From: Sphingobium aromaticiconvertens
GTDB lineage: Bacteria > Pseudomonadota > Alphaproteobacteria > Sphingomonadales > Sphingomonadaceae
Assembly: GCF_037154075.1 (NCBI RefSeq)
Contig: NZ_JBANRJ010000001.1
Span: 4,769,501-4,833,500, forward strand
Length of the DNA stretch: 64,000 nucleotides
Direction: 5' to 3'
The position numbers and the translations under genes are program-made. Under the pieces are notes generated by a model. That model made no database searches, was not told the DNA's origin, and saw only the letters and a program-made list of their open reading frames with translations. Of the stretch, positions 26,380 to 35,946 are shown in pieces; position 1 is the stretch's first letter; every line of letters starts with the position of its first letter.

Positions 26380-27972
26380 TCAGGGGGCGAGTATTGTGTC
26401 CACCGCTTGCGGCAGCGTTTCGGGATAATCGAGCGTGTAGTGGAGGCCCCGGCTTTCCTTGCGGTGAAGGGCGGAGCGGACGATCAGGCGGCCGACTTCC
26501 AGCAGGTTGCGCAGTTCGATGAGGTCGGGGGTGACGCGGAAATTGCCGTAATATTCGTCGACCTCGCTCGCCAGCAGGGCGATGCGATGCTGGGCGCGTT
26601 CCAGCCGCTTGGTGGTGCGGACGATGCCGACATAATCCCACATGAAGCGGCGGATTTCGCGCCAGTTATGCTGGACGATCACTTCTTCGTCGCTGTCGGT
26701 GACGCGACTTTCGTCCCATGCCCGGATCGATGGGGGAGCGGGCAGATCGTCCCAATGGGCGCGGATATGCTTGGCCGCCGCTTCGCCGAAGACGAAGCAT
26801 TCGAGCAGCGAGTTGGACGCCAGGCGGTTGGCGCCGTGCAGGCCGCTTTCGGTGACTTCCCCCGCCGCATAAAGACCGGGCATGTCGGTGCGGCCATCAA
26901 GGTCGATGACGACGCCACCACAGGTATAATGTTGCGCGGGGACGACCGGGATCGGCTCCTTGGTGATGTCGATGTCCAGGTCCAGCAATCGCGCATAGAT
27001 GGTCGGGAAGTGGTGCTTCACGAACTCGGGCGGCTTGTGACTGATGTCCAGATGGACATAGTCGAGGCCGAGACGCTTGATCTCATGGTCGATGGCGCGG
27101 GCGACGATATCGCGGGGCGCGAGTTCCGCGCGGGAATCGAAATCGGGCATGAAGCGATAGCCGGTGCCGGGGATCTTTAGGCGCCCGCCCTCGCCGCGCA
27201 CGGCTTCGGTGATCAGGAAATTCTTGACCTCCAGATTATAGAGGCAGGTCGGGTGGAACTGGTTCATCTCCATGTTGGAAACGCGGCAGCCCGCGCGCCA
27301 GGCCATGGCGATGCCGTCGCCGGTCGCGCCGCGCGGCGCGGTGGAAAAGAGATAGGTGCGCCCCGCCCCGCCGGTACACAGGATCGTCGCCCGGCCGAGC
27401 AGCGCATCTACATGGCCAGTCGTCTTGTTATAGGCATAAACGCCCCAGACATGGCCATCGCCCGAATATTTCTCCCCATGGCGCGAGGTGATGAGGTCGA
27501 TTGCGACCATGTCGGTCATCAGGGTGATGTTGGGATTATCCTGTGCCGCCTTGACCAGCGCTTGCTGAACCGCCGCGCCGGTCGCGTCGTCGACATGGAC
27601 GATGCGGCGATGGCTGTGCCCGCCTTCGCGCGTCAGGTGCCAGCGTTCGCCGAAATCTTCTCCAGCGTTGAACGGGACGCCCAGTTCCGCCAACCGCTCG
27701 ATCGCGGCCGGGGCGTTGGAGACGACGAACTCCACCGTTTTGCGGTTGTTGAGGCCCGCACCCGCGATCATCGTATCCTCGACATGGGCGGTGAAGCTGT
27801 CGCCCCCGTCGAGCACGGCGGCGATCCCGCCCTGCGCCCAGTTGGTCGAGCCGCCGTCCAGCGCCCCCTTCGCCAACACCAGCACCTTGCGATCTTGCGC
27901 CAGATTGATCGCGGCGGTCAGGCCCGCCGCGCCGGAGCCGATGATGATGACGTCGTGGGTTATGGTGGGCAT
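26380..27972 (-). CDS. nadB: L-aspartate oxidase
   Basis: This 530-aa flavoenzyme oxidises L-aspartate to iminoaspartate, the first step of NAD synthesis. The FAD-binding motif IIGSGAAGLTAA, the GGSTNWAQGGIAAV segment, HSHRRIVHVDDATG, the active-site region FHPTCLY and TCGGVVIDLDGRTD(M)PGLYAAGE are all present. The C-terminal helical domain ends normally. ATG 27972 is preceded by GAGAGACGG. nadA and nadC are not in the window. The ABC ATPase gene lies 46 bp upstream on the same strand. Confidence 0.96.
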   Translation of the reverse strand: MPTITHDVIIIGSGAAGLTAAINLAQDRKVLVLAKGALDGGSTNWAQGGIAAVLDGGDSFTAHVEDTMIAGAGLNNRKTVEFVVSNAPAAIERLAELGVPFNAGEDFGERWHLTREGGHSHRRIVHVDDATGAAVQQALVKAAQDNPNITLMTDMVAIDLITSRHGEKYSGDGHVWGVYAYNKTTGHVDALLGRATILCTGGAGRTYLFSTAPRGATGDGIAMAWRAGCRVSNMEMNQFHPTCLYNLEVKNFLITEAVRGEGGRLKIPGTGYRFMPDFDSRAELAPRDIVARAIDHEIKRLGLDYVHLDISHKPPEFVKHHFPTIYARLLDLDIDITKEPIPVVPAQHYTCGGVVIDLDGRTDMPGLYAAGEVTESGLHGANRLASNSLLECFVFGEAAAKHIRAHWDDLPAPPSIRAWDESRVTDSDEEVIVQHNWREIRRFMWDYVGIVRTTKRLERAQHRIALLASEVDEYYGNFRVTPDLIELRNLLEVGRLIVRSALHRKESRGLHYTLDYPETLPQAVDTILAP

Positions 27973-28018
27973 CCGTCTCTCTATATTATCTTCGCCACCG
28001 ATCCCGGTCAGGGACGGA

Positions 28019-28951
28019 TCAGGCCGCTGCCGTGAGGTTGAGGAACACATCTTCCAGGTCCGGGTCGCGCGTCACCACGTCGACGATGGCAAGGCCGCTG
28101 GCCTGCACCGCGCTCAACACCTGCCCCGCATTGGCGCGGTCTTTCATATAGGTGATGGTGAGGGTGCGCTCGCCCGTCAGTTCGACTTTCTCGAAACAGG
28201 GGGCGTCGGGCGCGACTGTCACATCGCGGTCGACCGTGACCTGCACGACCTTTTCCTGCGCCATGTTCACCAGTTCGCGGGTCGGCTTGTCGGTGATGAG
28301 GCGGCCATGGTTAATGATGCCGATGCGGTCGCACAGCATCTCCGCCTCCTCCAGATAATGGGTGGTGAGGACGATGGTGACGCCCAGTGCGTTCAGTTCC
28401 TTAACATAGGCCCAGAGCTGCTGGCGCAGTTGCACGTCGACGCCAGCGGTCGGTTCGTCCAGGACCAGAATCGGCGGGGAATGGACCATCGCCTTGGCCA
28501 CCAGCAGGCGGCGTTTCATGCCGCCCGACAGGGTGCGGGCATAGGCGTGCGCCTTGTCCTCCAGATGCACGGCACGTAGTAATTCCATCGAGCGGCGCTT
28601 TTCCTTGGGCACGCCATAGAAGCCCGCCTGATTCTCCAGCGTCTCGAACGGGGTGAAGAAGGGATCGAACACGATTTCCTGTGGCACGATGCCGATGGAG
28701 TTTTTCGCGTTGCGGGGATTGGCGTCAATGTCGAAGCCCCAGATACTGGCCGACCCGCTGCTCTTGTTGACCATGCCCGACAGGATGTTGATCGTCGTCG
28801 ACTTGCCCGCGCCATTAGGGCCTAGCAGGCCGTAAATCTGCCCGCGCGGGATCGACAACGAGATATTGTCGAGCGCGCGTTTGCCGCCCTTATAGACCTT
28901 TGTGAGATCGCGGATTTCGATGGCGGCGGGGGAAGTGGAAGAGTCGGTCAT
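28019..28951 (-). CDS. ABC transporter ATP-binding protein (ABC-2 type)
   Basis: This 310-aa ATPase has Walker A (GLLGPNGAGKST), Q-loop (VPQEIVFDPF), signature (TLSGGMKRRLL), Walker B (ILVLDEPTAGVD) and H-loop (LTTHYLEEAE), plus a C-terminal extension as in drug/polysaccharide exporters of the YadG/DrrA type. The matching membrane permease is not adjacent: nadB lies downstream and an M48 peptidase upstream. It either works with a permease encoded elsewhere or serves a soluble role. The start is ATG 28951; a longer frame to 29068 overlaps the M48 gene. Confidence 0.88.
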   Translation of the reverse strand: MTDSSTSPAAIEIRDLTKVYKGGKRALDNISLSIPRGQIYGLLGPNGAGKSTTINILSGMVNKSSGSASIWGFDIDANPRNAKNSIGIVPQEIVFDPFFTPFETLENQAGFYGVPKEKRRSMELLRAVHLEDKAHAYARTLSGGMKRRLLVAKAMVHSPPILVLDEPTAGVDVQLRQQLWAYVKELNALGVTIVLTTHYLEEAEMLCDRIGIINHGRLITDKPTRELVNMAQEKVVQVTVDRDVTVAPDAPCFEKVELTGERTLTITYMKDRANAGQVLSAVQASGLAIVDVVTRDPDLEDVFLNLTAAA

Positions 28952-29021
28952 GATTGCGTCATAGTGTGGGGATTGGCCAAGGCAAAGGGAAGCAGTGCAA
29001 GGCCCGCTCGCAACAAAAGAG

Positions 29022-30107
29022 TCAGAAAGGGCTTTCGAAGGCCTTGGCGACATTCCGATCGGCGGCACAGGAACCGCGCAAGGCCTGCCATTGCGCGGGG
29101 CTGAGGGCGGGGCGATAGCGCGCGCCGGGCTGGACGGCGGCGGAGAAACGCTTGGCGCGTTCGGCTGAAAGCGGGTGCGAGGAGAGCCAGGTCATCGCCT
29201 GCGCCGCGCGCCCCGCCTCCCCCTTGCCGCCCATCCGTTCGAAGAAGGCGGCCGTGTCCGCCGGGGAAATGGCGGCGGCGCGCATCTGGGCGATGGCGAC
29301 GCCGTCCGCCGCCGCTTCTGCCTCCCGCCCGTAGCTCAATGCCAACACGCCGTTCAGAGTGCCGCCCGCATTGCCGCTGAAACCGCCCAGCACAACGCTA
29401 AGACCCAATTGGCGGACAAGGGCGTTCATCGTGTCGCGGTTGCGCACATGACCCAGTTCATGACCAAGAACGCCTGCTACCTCATCGGCGGAGGCGGCCT
29501 TTTGGACCAGACCATCGAACAGGATGATACGCCCGCCGGGCAGGGTTACGGCATTGGGGATGGGGATGTTGGCGAGAGCGACGTCGCGCGCCTCCCCCTT
29601 CGGATCGGTGCGGGCAACCAGCGCCTTGAGCGCGGCGTCGCCTGCCACCGTGTGGCAGAAGCGACCGCCGAAATCACCGACCATCGCATCGCCCATCCGG
29701 TTTTCCCATGCCCTGGGGATCAGCGGCGCGATCCAGCGCGGCGCGGCCAGTACCGCGCAAACCACCAATATGGCGACTAGGGTAAAGGCCCCGGCGGCGG
29801 GCCAGAAGCCCCACCGGTCAATCCAGCGGCCATAGCGTTCGGCCTGTGGCAAATGCGCGGCAATGGCGGGTGGCGCGTCGCCGTTGAAGCCCATCCGCCA
29901 GCCGGGCAGCGTGCGGTGGCCATAGGCGTGGCGTCCGCCTTCGGTGCCGATGACGGTCAGTTCCGCCCAGTCGACCGGTGCGCCTGTCCAGCCGGTTTCC
30001 GGTTCCTGCGGCACGAAGCCGTTACCCACTTCGCGCAACAGGACGGAACGGCGGACCGCGCTTTGCCCGTCATAATGCCAGAACCGGAAGCCGTCCTTCG
30101 CGTCCAT
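29022..30107 (-). CDS. M48 family membrane metallopeptidase
   Basis: This 361-aa protein has an N-terminal soluble domain, one membrane span (about residues 103-125, AAGAFTLVAILVVCAVLAAP) and an M48 zinc peptidase domain with HExxH (GHELGHVRNRD) and the downstream Glu in REAEAAADGVA. Related proteins (BepA/LoiP type) act in outer-membrane protein quality control. It starts 6 bp after the DUF898 gene stop, so the two form an operon. The pairing of DUF898 (YjgN-like) and M48 genes recurs in proteobacteria. Confidence 0.88.
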   Translation of the reverse strand: MDAKDGFRFWHYDGQSAVRRSVLLREVGNGFVPQEPETGWTGAPVDWAELTVIGTEGGRHAYGHRTLPGWRMGFNGDAPPAIAAHLPQAERYGRWIDRWGFWPAAGAFTLVAILVVCAVLAAPRWIAPLIPRAWENRMGDAMVGDFGGRFCHTVAGDAALKALVARTDPKGEARDVALANIPIPNAVTLPGGRIILFDGLVQKAASADEVAGVLGHELGHVRNRDTMNALVRQLGLSVVLGGFSGNAGGTLNGVLALSYGREAEAAADGVAIAQMRAAAISPADTAAFFERMGGKGEAGRAAQAMTWLSSHPLSAERAKRFSAAVQPGARYRPALSPAQWQALRGSCAADRNVAKAFESPF

Positions 30108-30113
30108 GGCGGA

Positions 30114-31175
30114 TCAGAAGGCGCCGACGTCGAAGGCGTCGAGCAGGCCTTCGCCATGCCGGGCGGTCTTCGTCTGTGACTGGGTCAGTTCGTCGGCATG
30201 GATTTCCCCGGTCGCTTCCATGTGGGTCGCGAAGAATTTCCAGTGCCGATATTGGAGGAAGATCGCGCCGATCCCCAGCGTGCAGATGACCAGCGCAATA
30301 TCACCCAGGAACAGCATCAGCCAGTCCTTCGTGCTCGCCTGAAAATCGAAGTTGAGGCCCGACAACGACAGACCGCCAACCGCAACACGGAAGAATTTGG
30401 CGTAGAAGGCCAGCGCGATGAGGCCAAGGCCGAGGTAGAAGGCCAGCACCCGCAGAATGATCGTGCCGATAAAACCCGCCGCGCCGTTGGGATTGGCCAT
30501 CTGGCTGATCCCGGCAAAGGCAAAGACAGCGAACAGCAGGATCGGCAGCAGGTAGAAGAGCAGGAAGCGCCCGAACGTCTCGCCCGACGATCCCTTTGCA
30601 TCGAACACATAGGGGCCAAAGCTCATCTTGTTCCAGCGTTCGTTCCAAAGCGACATCATCGACCAGGGAATGAGCAGGCCAAGGGCGATCATGCCCACGG
30701 CATTTTTCCACAGATAGGAAGCGCCATAGCCAAAGCCCTGATCGTCGCTGCCGCCGCGAATACCGTGCCACCATGTGCGGCTCAGCCGATAACGCAGCGC
30801 CCGGAAGCGCGCGAGGCCGATCATATAGCTGATCGTCAGGACCGAGGCGAAGGTGAGAAGCGCAGCCAGCCCGCCCCGCCCCTGAAGGATCAGCGCCTGC
30901 GCACCGAACTGGATGAAAAGAAAGGGGACGCCAACGATCAACATCACCATCAGGAAGCCGACGAACAATTCCTTGCCCGTGCCCGTCCATTCCAGCCGGT
31001 CGTCAATGAAGCGAGTATGCGACCAGAGGTAGCGGCGGGTGCGCGTGGTCGCCCAGAAGCGATAGATGCCCAGCGTGACGATCGTCAGCAACAGGTTGGT
31101 GAAGGCGATCGGCGCATAGTCGCGCCAGTTTCCGTCAAAAGCGAAGGCGCCCGCATCGCCCTGATCGTCATCCAT
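30114..31175 (-). CDS. DUF898 (YjgN-like) multi-pass membrane protein
   Basis: This 353-aa inner-membrane protein has about six to eight hydrophobic spans. It shows the family signature FDGNWRDYAPIAFTNLLLT and LGIYRFWATTRTRRYLW near the N-terminus, and a repeat of the ...GIxRF...R-Y pattern in the middle. Function is unknown. ATG 31175 has GGGGGAA upstream; an earlier ATG at 31202 adds only nine residues. It is the first gene of the pair with the M48 peptidase. Confidence 0.85.
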   Translation of the reverse strand: MDDDQGDAGAFAFDGNWRDYAPIAFTNLLLTIVTLGIYRFWATTRTRRYLWSHTRFIDDRLEWTGTGKELFVGFLMVMLIVGVPFLFIQFGAQALILQGRGGLAALLTFASVLTISYMIGLARFRALRYRLSRTWWHGIRGGSDDQGFGYGASYLWKNAVGMIALGLLIPWSMMSLWNERWNKMSFGPYVFDAKGSSGETFGRFLLFYLLPILLFAVFAFAGISQMANPNGAAGFIGTIILRVLAFYLGLGLIALAFYAKFFRVAVGGLSLSGLNFDFQASTKDWLMLFLGDIALVICTLGIGAIFLQYRHWKFFATHMEATGEIHADELTQSQTKTARHGEGLLDAFDVGAF

Positions 31176-31325
31176 TACATTCCCCCAAACCCCTGCGACC
31201 AAGCAGACAATGCTCCGGCCAGCCCGTCAAGCCCAATCGGGCATATCCCCGAGTCATGGAAGGTCATGGAAGGACAGCGGTAAAATCTGTGTTTACGTGA
31301 GCCTATTTCCCGCTACGCATCGGCG

Positions 31326-31985
31326 ATGACATCTTCTCCGCTCCACCCGGCGCCCGGCTCCGCGCCCGCCCCGCTTTCGCGCTCGCTCTTCTTCTTTTCG
31401 GTCCTTTATGGCGGCATGGTCTGCATTGCAGGTGTGCTGGGGGTAAAGCAGGTGGCGCTTGGCCCTCTGGCGGTGGAGGCGGGTATTTTCGCCTTCCTGC
31501 TGCTGGTCATCCTGTCGAGCGCGGTCGCCGAATTGCACGGGCAGAAAGTCGCGACCACGCTGGTCCGGCTGGGCTTCGTGCCGCTGCTGGTGTCGGCGGC
31601 GCTGATCCAGATCGTCGTCGCCCTGCCCCATGATCCGGGCATGTATCCCCCGGCGATTGAGGCGTTTCCGATCGTCGTTGGTCAGGGTGCGCGGATGATG
31701 CTGGCGGGGCTTATCTCCTACGGCATATCGCAATCGCTGAACGTGCTGATCTTTGCCAAGCTGTCGCGGGGCGAGGGCAAGCTGGTCTGGCTGCGCGGCA
31801 TGATCGCCAGCGTCATATCGCAGAGCGTCGACACCGTGCTGTTCATCACCATATCCTTTCTGGGCGAACGGCCGATCGTCGATCTGATGGCAGGGCAAAT
31901 GATTACCAAGGTCGCACTGTCGATCATTCTTGTGCCGCCCTTGATTTCGCTGGTGGTGGCGCTGGGGCGGCGGTTGGATCGCTAA
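31326..31985 (+). CDS. yhhQ: Queuosine precursor transporter (YhhQ/DUF165)
   Basis: This 219-aa integral membrane protein of the YhhQ family imports queuine precursors (preQ0/preQ1) for tRNA modification. It has about six membrane spans. The family-specific segments are FAFLLLVILSSAVAELHGQ and SVISQSVDTVLFITISFLGE, the latter followed by the GQMITKVALS helix. No preQ1 riboswitch was recognised in the 150 bp upstream. It begins the rightward gene series that continues into argB, 25 bp further on. Confidence 0.9.
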   Translation: MTSSPLHPAPGSAPAPLSRSLFFFSVLYGGMVCIAGVLGVKQVALGPLAVEAGIFAFLLLVILSSAVAELHGQKVATTLVRLGFVPLLVSAALIQIVVALPHDPGMYPPAIEAFPIVVGQGARMMLAGLISYGISQSLNVLIFAKLSRGEGKLVWLRGMIASVISQSVDTVLFITISFLGERPIVDLMAGQMITKVALSIILVPPLISLVVALGRRLDR

Positions 31986-32010
31986 CTTGCGATAATCGCC
32001 CATTGGCCCT

Positions 32011-32925
32011 ATGCGCCCGCGCATGACCAGCAAGCACGCCCCCGCTCCCGCCCTTCTCGCCAAGGCGGAAACCCTGACCGAAGCGCTGCCCTATATGCAG
32101 CGCTATGCGGGCAAGACCTTCGTCGTCAAATATGGCGGCCATGCGATGGGCGACCCGGAACTGGCCCGCGATTTTGCCGAGGATGTGGTGCTGATGAAGG
32201 CGGTGGGGATCAACCCCGTCGTCGTGCATGGCGGCGGACCGCAGATCGGGGCGATGCTGAAGAAACTGGGCGTGGAAAGCAGCTTTGTCGATGGCCTGCG
32301 CGTGACGGATGCAGAGACGGCCAAGGTCGCCGAAATGGTGCTATCCGGCGCGATCAACAAGGAACTGGTCAACTGGATCGCGCAGGCCGGTGGTCGCGCG
32401 GTCGGCATTTCGGGCAAGGATGGCGGCTTCGTCACCGCAACCAAGGTGCACCGGACCAAGAAAGACCCCGACAGCCATATCGAGCAGGTAATCGACCTGG
32501 GCTTCGTCGGCGAACCGTCCAGCGTCGACCGCACCATATTGGACACGATCAGCGCGGCAGGCATGATCCCGGTAATCGCGCCGATCGGCGTCGGCGTGGA
32601 TGGCGAAACGTACAATATCAATGCCGACACGATGGCCGGCGCGGTGGCCGCCGCGATGGGCGCGTCCCGCCTGTTCCTGTTGACCGACGTGCCGGGCGTG
32701 CTGGACAAGGCGGGCGAGCTGATGACCGACCTGGACCCAGCACGTATTGAAGAGTTGCAGGGCGACGGCACGATTTCGGGCGGCATGATCCCAAAGCTGG
32801 AAACCTGCGTCACTGCGGTCGAGGCCGGTGTGGACGCCGCCGTCATTCTGGATGGCCGGGTGCCGCACGCAATGCTGCTGGAAATCTTCACCAAGCAGGG
32901 CGCTGGAACGCTGGTCCACCGCTGA
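32011..32925 (+). CDS. argB: Acetylglutamate kinase
   Basis: This 304-aa amino-acid kinase phosphorylates N-acetylglutamate, the second step of arginine synthesis. Visible motifs are [12 protein letters not shown] (nucleotide site), [40 protein letters not shown] and [10 protein letters not shown]. The C-terminal [20 protein letters not shown] region corresponds to the arginine-feedback type. ATG 32011 and ATG 32023 are alternative starts; neither has a strong ribosome-binding site. Confidence 0.96.
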   Translation: MRPRMTSKHAPAPALLAKAETLTEALPYMQRYAGKTFVVKYGGHAMGDPELARDFAEDVVLMKAVGINPVVVHGGGPQIGAMLKKLGVESSFVDGLRVTDAETAKVAEMVLSGAINKELVNWIAQAGGRAVGISGKDGGFVTATKVHRTKKDPDSHIEQVIDLGFVGEPSSVDRTILDTISAAGMIPVIAPIGVGVDGETYNINADTMAGAVAAAMGASRLFLLTDVPGVLDKAGELMTDLDPARIEELQGDGTISGGMIPKLETCVTAVEAGVDAAVILDGRVPHAMLLEIFTKQGAGTLVHR

Positions 32926-33090
32926 GGCTGGAAATCAGGCGCGCCCCTGACCACATAAGCCTTGCTGAAATCCCGACAGCCGTAACGATGTCCATCGAAG
33001 GGGTTGCCCCCTTGGTGGAAATAGCTCACCGCGCCGCTTGTGGCGTAGGCGTCCGCTGGGGTAAAGGCACCGCAATCGCTTTTCGGAGAC

Positions 33091-33411
33091 ATGGATTTGA
33101 TCGAGCTGCTCAGGGCCTTGATGGGCATCATCTACATCGTGCTTCAGGCCGCCACCTGGATCATCATCATCCAGGCAATCCTGTCCTGGCTAGTGGCGTT
33201 CAACGTCATCAACCTGTCCAACGACTTCGTGCGTACCGTGCTGACCGCGCTCGACCGTATAACTGAGCCGATGTACCGGCCGATCCGCCGGATCATGCCC
33301 GATCTGGGCGCGCTGGACCTGTCGCCGATGGTCGTCCTGCTGACCATCATGATCCTGCAACAGGCGATCCTGCCCAACCTGTTCGCGCTGCTGGCGCGGG
33401 TCGCTGCCTGA
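33091..33411 (+). CDS. YggT family membrane protein
   Basis: This 106-aa protein has two hydrophobic segments (about residues 10-36 and 80-100) flanking the conserved amphipathic stretch LTALDRITEPMYRPIRRIMP, the YggT signature. The family is implicated in membrane shape, turgor or division. GGAGAC overlaps the start region. Its stop overlaps the first codons of the DUF167 frame, and the genes through marC are chained by 4-base overlaps. The 165 bp before it hold no convincing gene. Confidence 0.9.
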   Translation: MDLIELLRALMGIIYIVLQAATWIIIIQAILSWLVAFNVINLSNDFVRTVLTALDRITEPMYRPIRRIMPDLGALDLSPMVVLLTIMILQQAILPNLFALLARVAA

Positions 33412-33755
33412 ATCAGATAGGGCCGAAACCCATCTGGCGACAGGATGGCGACGATCTGCTGCTCGCCATCCGGCTGACCCCCGGCGCGCGGCGTGAGGGG
33501 GTTGGCGGCGGCTGGACCGATGCGAACGGCAACGTCTGGCTGACGGCCAGCGTGCGCGCGGTGCCGGAAAAGGGCCGCGCCAATAACGCGCTGATCGCCC
33601 TGCTGGCGAAGGCGCTGTCAGTTCCGAAATCCACGATTTCACTGGAATCAGGCGACAGCAACCGGCTAAAGCAATTGCGGATAACCGGCGGGGCCAAAGC
33701 GTTATCGCTGGACCGACTGACCACCTTTATTGAGCAACAGGCAGACGCATCATGA
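33408..33755 (+). CDS. DUF167 (YggU-like) protein, non-AUG start
   Basis: This protein of about 115 aa matches DUF167: [21 protein letters not shown] near the N-terminus (in part), then [39 protein letters not shown] and RLKQLRI. There is no ATG, GTG or TTG in frame early enough: upstream codons through the yggT gene lack any, and the first GTG (33552) would remove a third of the domain. The best start is CTG 33408, which overlaps the yggT stop (CTGA), or ATA 33417. It overlaps folD by ATGA. Function is unknown. Confidence 0.82.
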   Translation: MNQIGPKPIWRQDGDDLLLAIRLTPGARREGVGGGWTDANGNVWLTASVRAVPEKGRANNALIALLAKALSVPKSTISLESGDSNRLKQLRITGGAKALSLDRLTTFIEQQADAS

Positions 33756-34648
33756 CCACCATCGGCAAGACCATCGACGGCAAGGCATTCGCCGCCGTCC
33801 TGCGTGAGCGCGTCGCCGAGGGTGTCGCGGACTTCGTCGCATCGCAAAGCCGCAAACCGGGGCTGGCGGTCGTGCTGGTGGGCGAGGATGCGGCGAGCGG
33901 CGTCTATGTCCGCAACAAGGGCAAGATGACGGTCGCGGTCGGCATGGAAAGTTTCGAGTATAAGCGCCCGGCCAGCATCGGTCAGGAGGATCTGCTCGAC
34001 CTGATCGAAGAATTGAACGGCGACCCGCGCGTGGATGGCATCCTCGTCCAGTTGCCACTGCCCGCCCATATCGACGAAGCCGCCGTGATCGCCGCGATCG
34101 ACCCGACCAAGGATGTGGACGGCTTTCACGTCGTCAATTCGGGGCGGCTTGCCACCGGGCAAAAGGCGCTGGTGCCCTGCACGCCGCTGGGCTGCATCAT
34201 GCTGTTGAAGGATGAGCTGGGCGACCTGTCGGGACTTGAGGCGGTGGTCGTCGGGCGTTCCAACATCGTCGGCAAGCCGATGGCGCAACTGCTGTTGGCG
34301 GAAAATTGCACGGTCACGCTGGCGCACAGCCGCACCCGCGACCTCGCCTCCGTCGTCCATCGCGCCGACATCGTCGTGGCGGCGGTCGGCCGGGCGGAGA
34401 TGGTGAAGGGCGCCTGGATCAAACCGGGCGCGACCGTCATCGACGTCGGCATCAACCGGGTGACGGATACAGAGGATGGCAAGGCCCGGATCGTGGGTGA
34501 CGTCGCCACTGCCGAGGCGATAGCCCATGTCCGCGCCATCACACCGGTACCGGGCGGCGTCGGGCCGATGACCATCGCCGTCCTGCTGCGAAACACGCTG
34601 GTCGCAGCCCATGCGCGGGCGGGCCTGCCGGAGCCAGTGGGCCTGTGA
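33752..34648 (+). CDS. folD: Bifunctional methylenetetrahydrofolate dehydrogenase/cyclohydrolase
   Basis: This 298-aa enzyme interconverts 5,10-methylene-THF and 10-formyl-THF for purine and formyl-Met synthesis. Key motifs are YVRNKGKM (active-site Lys), [41 protein letters not shown] (NADP site) and [12 protein letters not shown]. Length is normal. The start overlaps the DUF167 stop and the stop overlaps the next gene's GTG, consistent with coupled translation. Confidence 0.96.
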   Translation: MTTIGKTIDGKAFAAVLRERVAEGVADFVASQSRKPGLAVVLVGEDAASGVYVRNKGKMTVAVGMESFEYKRPASIGQEDLLDLIEELNGDPRVDGILVQLPLPAHIDEAAVIAAIDPTKDVDGFHVVNSGRLATGQKALVPCTPLGCIMLLKDELGDLSGLEAVVVGRSNIVGKPMAQLLLAENCTVTLAHSRTRDLASVVHRADIVVAAVGRAEMVKGAWIKPGATVIDVGINRVTDTEDGKARIVGDVATAEAIAHVRAITPVPGGVGPMTIAVLLRNTLVAAHARAGLPEPVGL

Positions 34649-35313
34649 GAGCAAGGGCTGGGCTGATCGCCTGTGCGGCGCTGGGCCTGATCTCGGCCCG
34701 CGGCCCAACGCGGATACAGCCTAATCCCAGCGCCGTGATTGCCGCCGAGATCGCCTTCAACCGGCTGGCGCAGGAAAAGGGGCAATGGACCGCCTTTCGC
34801 GAGACGGCAGCGAAGGACGCCGTGATGTTCGTGCCCCAGCGCGTGCTGGCGCTGGACTGGCTGAAAGGCCGGGCCGATCCGCCCCGCGCCGTCAGTTGGA
34901 CGCCTGAGCGCGTCTATGTTTCTTGTGACGGAAATCTGGCCGCCAGCACAGGCGGCTGGAAGCGGCCAGATGGCAGCGTCGGCTATTTCACCACCCTGTG
35001 GCGGCGCGACGTGAAGAAGAATCGCTGGCAGTGGATATTGGACCATGGCGACACGCTGGCGACGCCCCGCCCCGCGCCTGAGTTCCTGATCGGCAAGGTC
35101 GCGACCTGCAAGCGTCCTGACGGGCCACCGCCGCCGCCGCCCGCCAAGGGCGAGAAGCCCGTTGAACCGCGTGACGAGAGTCTGCTCTGGGCGGCCGACG
35201 TTGCGACCGATGGCAGTCGCCATTTGGTCATCAGCGTCTGGAACGGCAGCGGTTATGATGTGGTGATCGACGACAAGGTTGCGGCACAACAGCCAGGCGG
35301 GGGCGCGGCATGA
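34645..35313 (+). CDS. Secreted protein of unknown function
   Basis: This 222-aa protein starts with GTG 34645 inside the folD stop (GTGA). It has a short signal peptide ([15 protein letters not shown]) and a domain with [20 protein letters not shown] and [21 protein letters not shown] that resembles SnoaL/NTF2-like (DUF4440) proteins. A proline run ([12 protein letters not shown]) precedes a C-terminal stretch. It is probably periplasmic. The fold assignment is tentative. Confidence 0.7.
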   Translation: MRARAGLIACAALGLISARGPTRIQPNPSAVIAAEIAFNRLAQEKGQWTAFRETAAKDAVMFVPQRVLALDWLKGRADPPRAVSWTPERVYVSCDGNLAASTGGWKRPDGSVGYFTTLWRRDVKKNRWQWILDHGDTLATPRPAPEFLIGKVATCKRPDGPPPPPPAKGEKPVEPRDESLLWAADVATDGSRHLVISVWNGSGYDVVIDDKVAAQQPGGGAA

Positions 35314-35927
35314 TAGAATTATTCATTTCGGCGTTCGTCACTCTGTTCGTCGTGATCGACCCACCGGGCTGCGCGCCCATCTATGCCAGCCTGACCAGCG
35401 GCGCGAGTGCGACCCAGCGGCGGTCGATGGCGATCCGCGCGACCGGCATCGCCGCCGCCATCCTGCTGGTCTTTGCCCTGTGGGGGAAGCAGTTGCTGGG
35501 CGTGCTGGGCATCGCGCTCGACAGTTTTCGGATCGCGGGCGGCATCATGCTGTTCATGATCGCGATGGACATGGTGTTCGAAAAACGCACCCAGCGGCGC
35601 GAGGACCGGGCGCAGAAGATCGCCGACACCCCGGAAGTAGAGGACGTCTCTGTCTTTCCCATGGCGATGCCGATGATCGCGGGGCCGGGGTCGATCGCCA
35701 CCGTCATGCTGCTGATGTCGCGCGCCAATGGAATGGCGGAGCGTGGCGTGGTGTTGGGCGCCGTGGTGCTGACGCTGGGCCTGATGCTGGCGGCACTGCT
35801 GGCTGCGGGGCCGCTGATGGCGCTGTTGGGCAAGAAGATCGAAGCGGTCATTACCCGCCTGCTGGGTGTGCTGCTCGCCGCGCTGGCCGCGCAGTTCGTG
35901 ATCGACGGGCTTAAGGCGAGTTTCTGA
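35310..35927 (+). CDS. MarC family integral membrane protein
   Basis: This 205-aa inner-membrane protein has six predicted spans. MarC hallmarks are FVTLFVVIDPPGCAPIYASL near the N-terminus, FRIAGGIMLFMIAMDMVF and FPMAMPMIAGPGSIATVMLL. The family name comes from the mar locus, but a multidrug role was not confirmed; function is open. It is the last gene of the coupled rightward series (ATGA overlap with the secreted protein gene). Confidence 0.92.
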   Translation: MIELFISAFVTLFVVIDPPGCAPIYASLTSGASATQRRSMAIRATGIAAAILLVFALWGKQLLGVLGIALDSFRIAGGIMLFMIAMDMVFEKRTQRREDRAQKIADTPEVEDVSVFPMAMPMIAGPGSIATVMLLMSRANGMAERGVVLGAVVLTLGLMLAALLAAGPLMALLGKKIEAVITRLLGVLLAALAAQFVIDGLKASF

Positions 35928-35946
35928 CGCCAGAGACTGGCAACGA

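Noticed and set aside
25703..26641. One 312-aa protein joining nadB-end, OmpA and PepSY sequence
   Set aside because: The first part lies inside nadB in another frame, and the PepSY gene has its own strong ribosome-binding site and signal peptide.
31203..31325. Possible preQ1 riboswitch before yhhQ
   Set aside because: No recognisable preQ1-I or preQ1-II pattern could be found by eye.
32926..33131. Minus-strand frame with YFHQGGNPFDGHRYGC-like text between argB and yggT
   Set aside because: It looks somewhat protein-like but has no start or ribosome-binding site and continues as antisense to argB; left as unassigned intergenic DNA.
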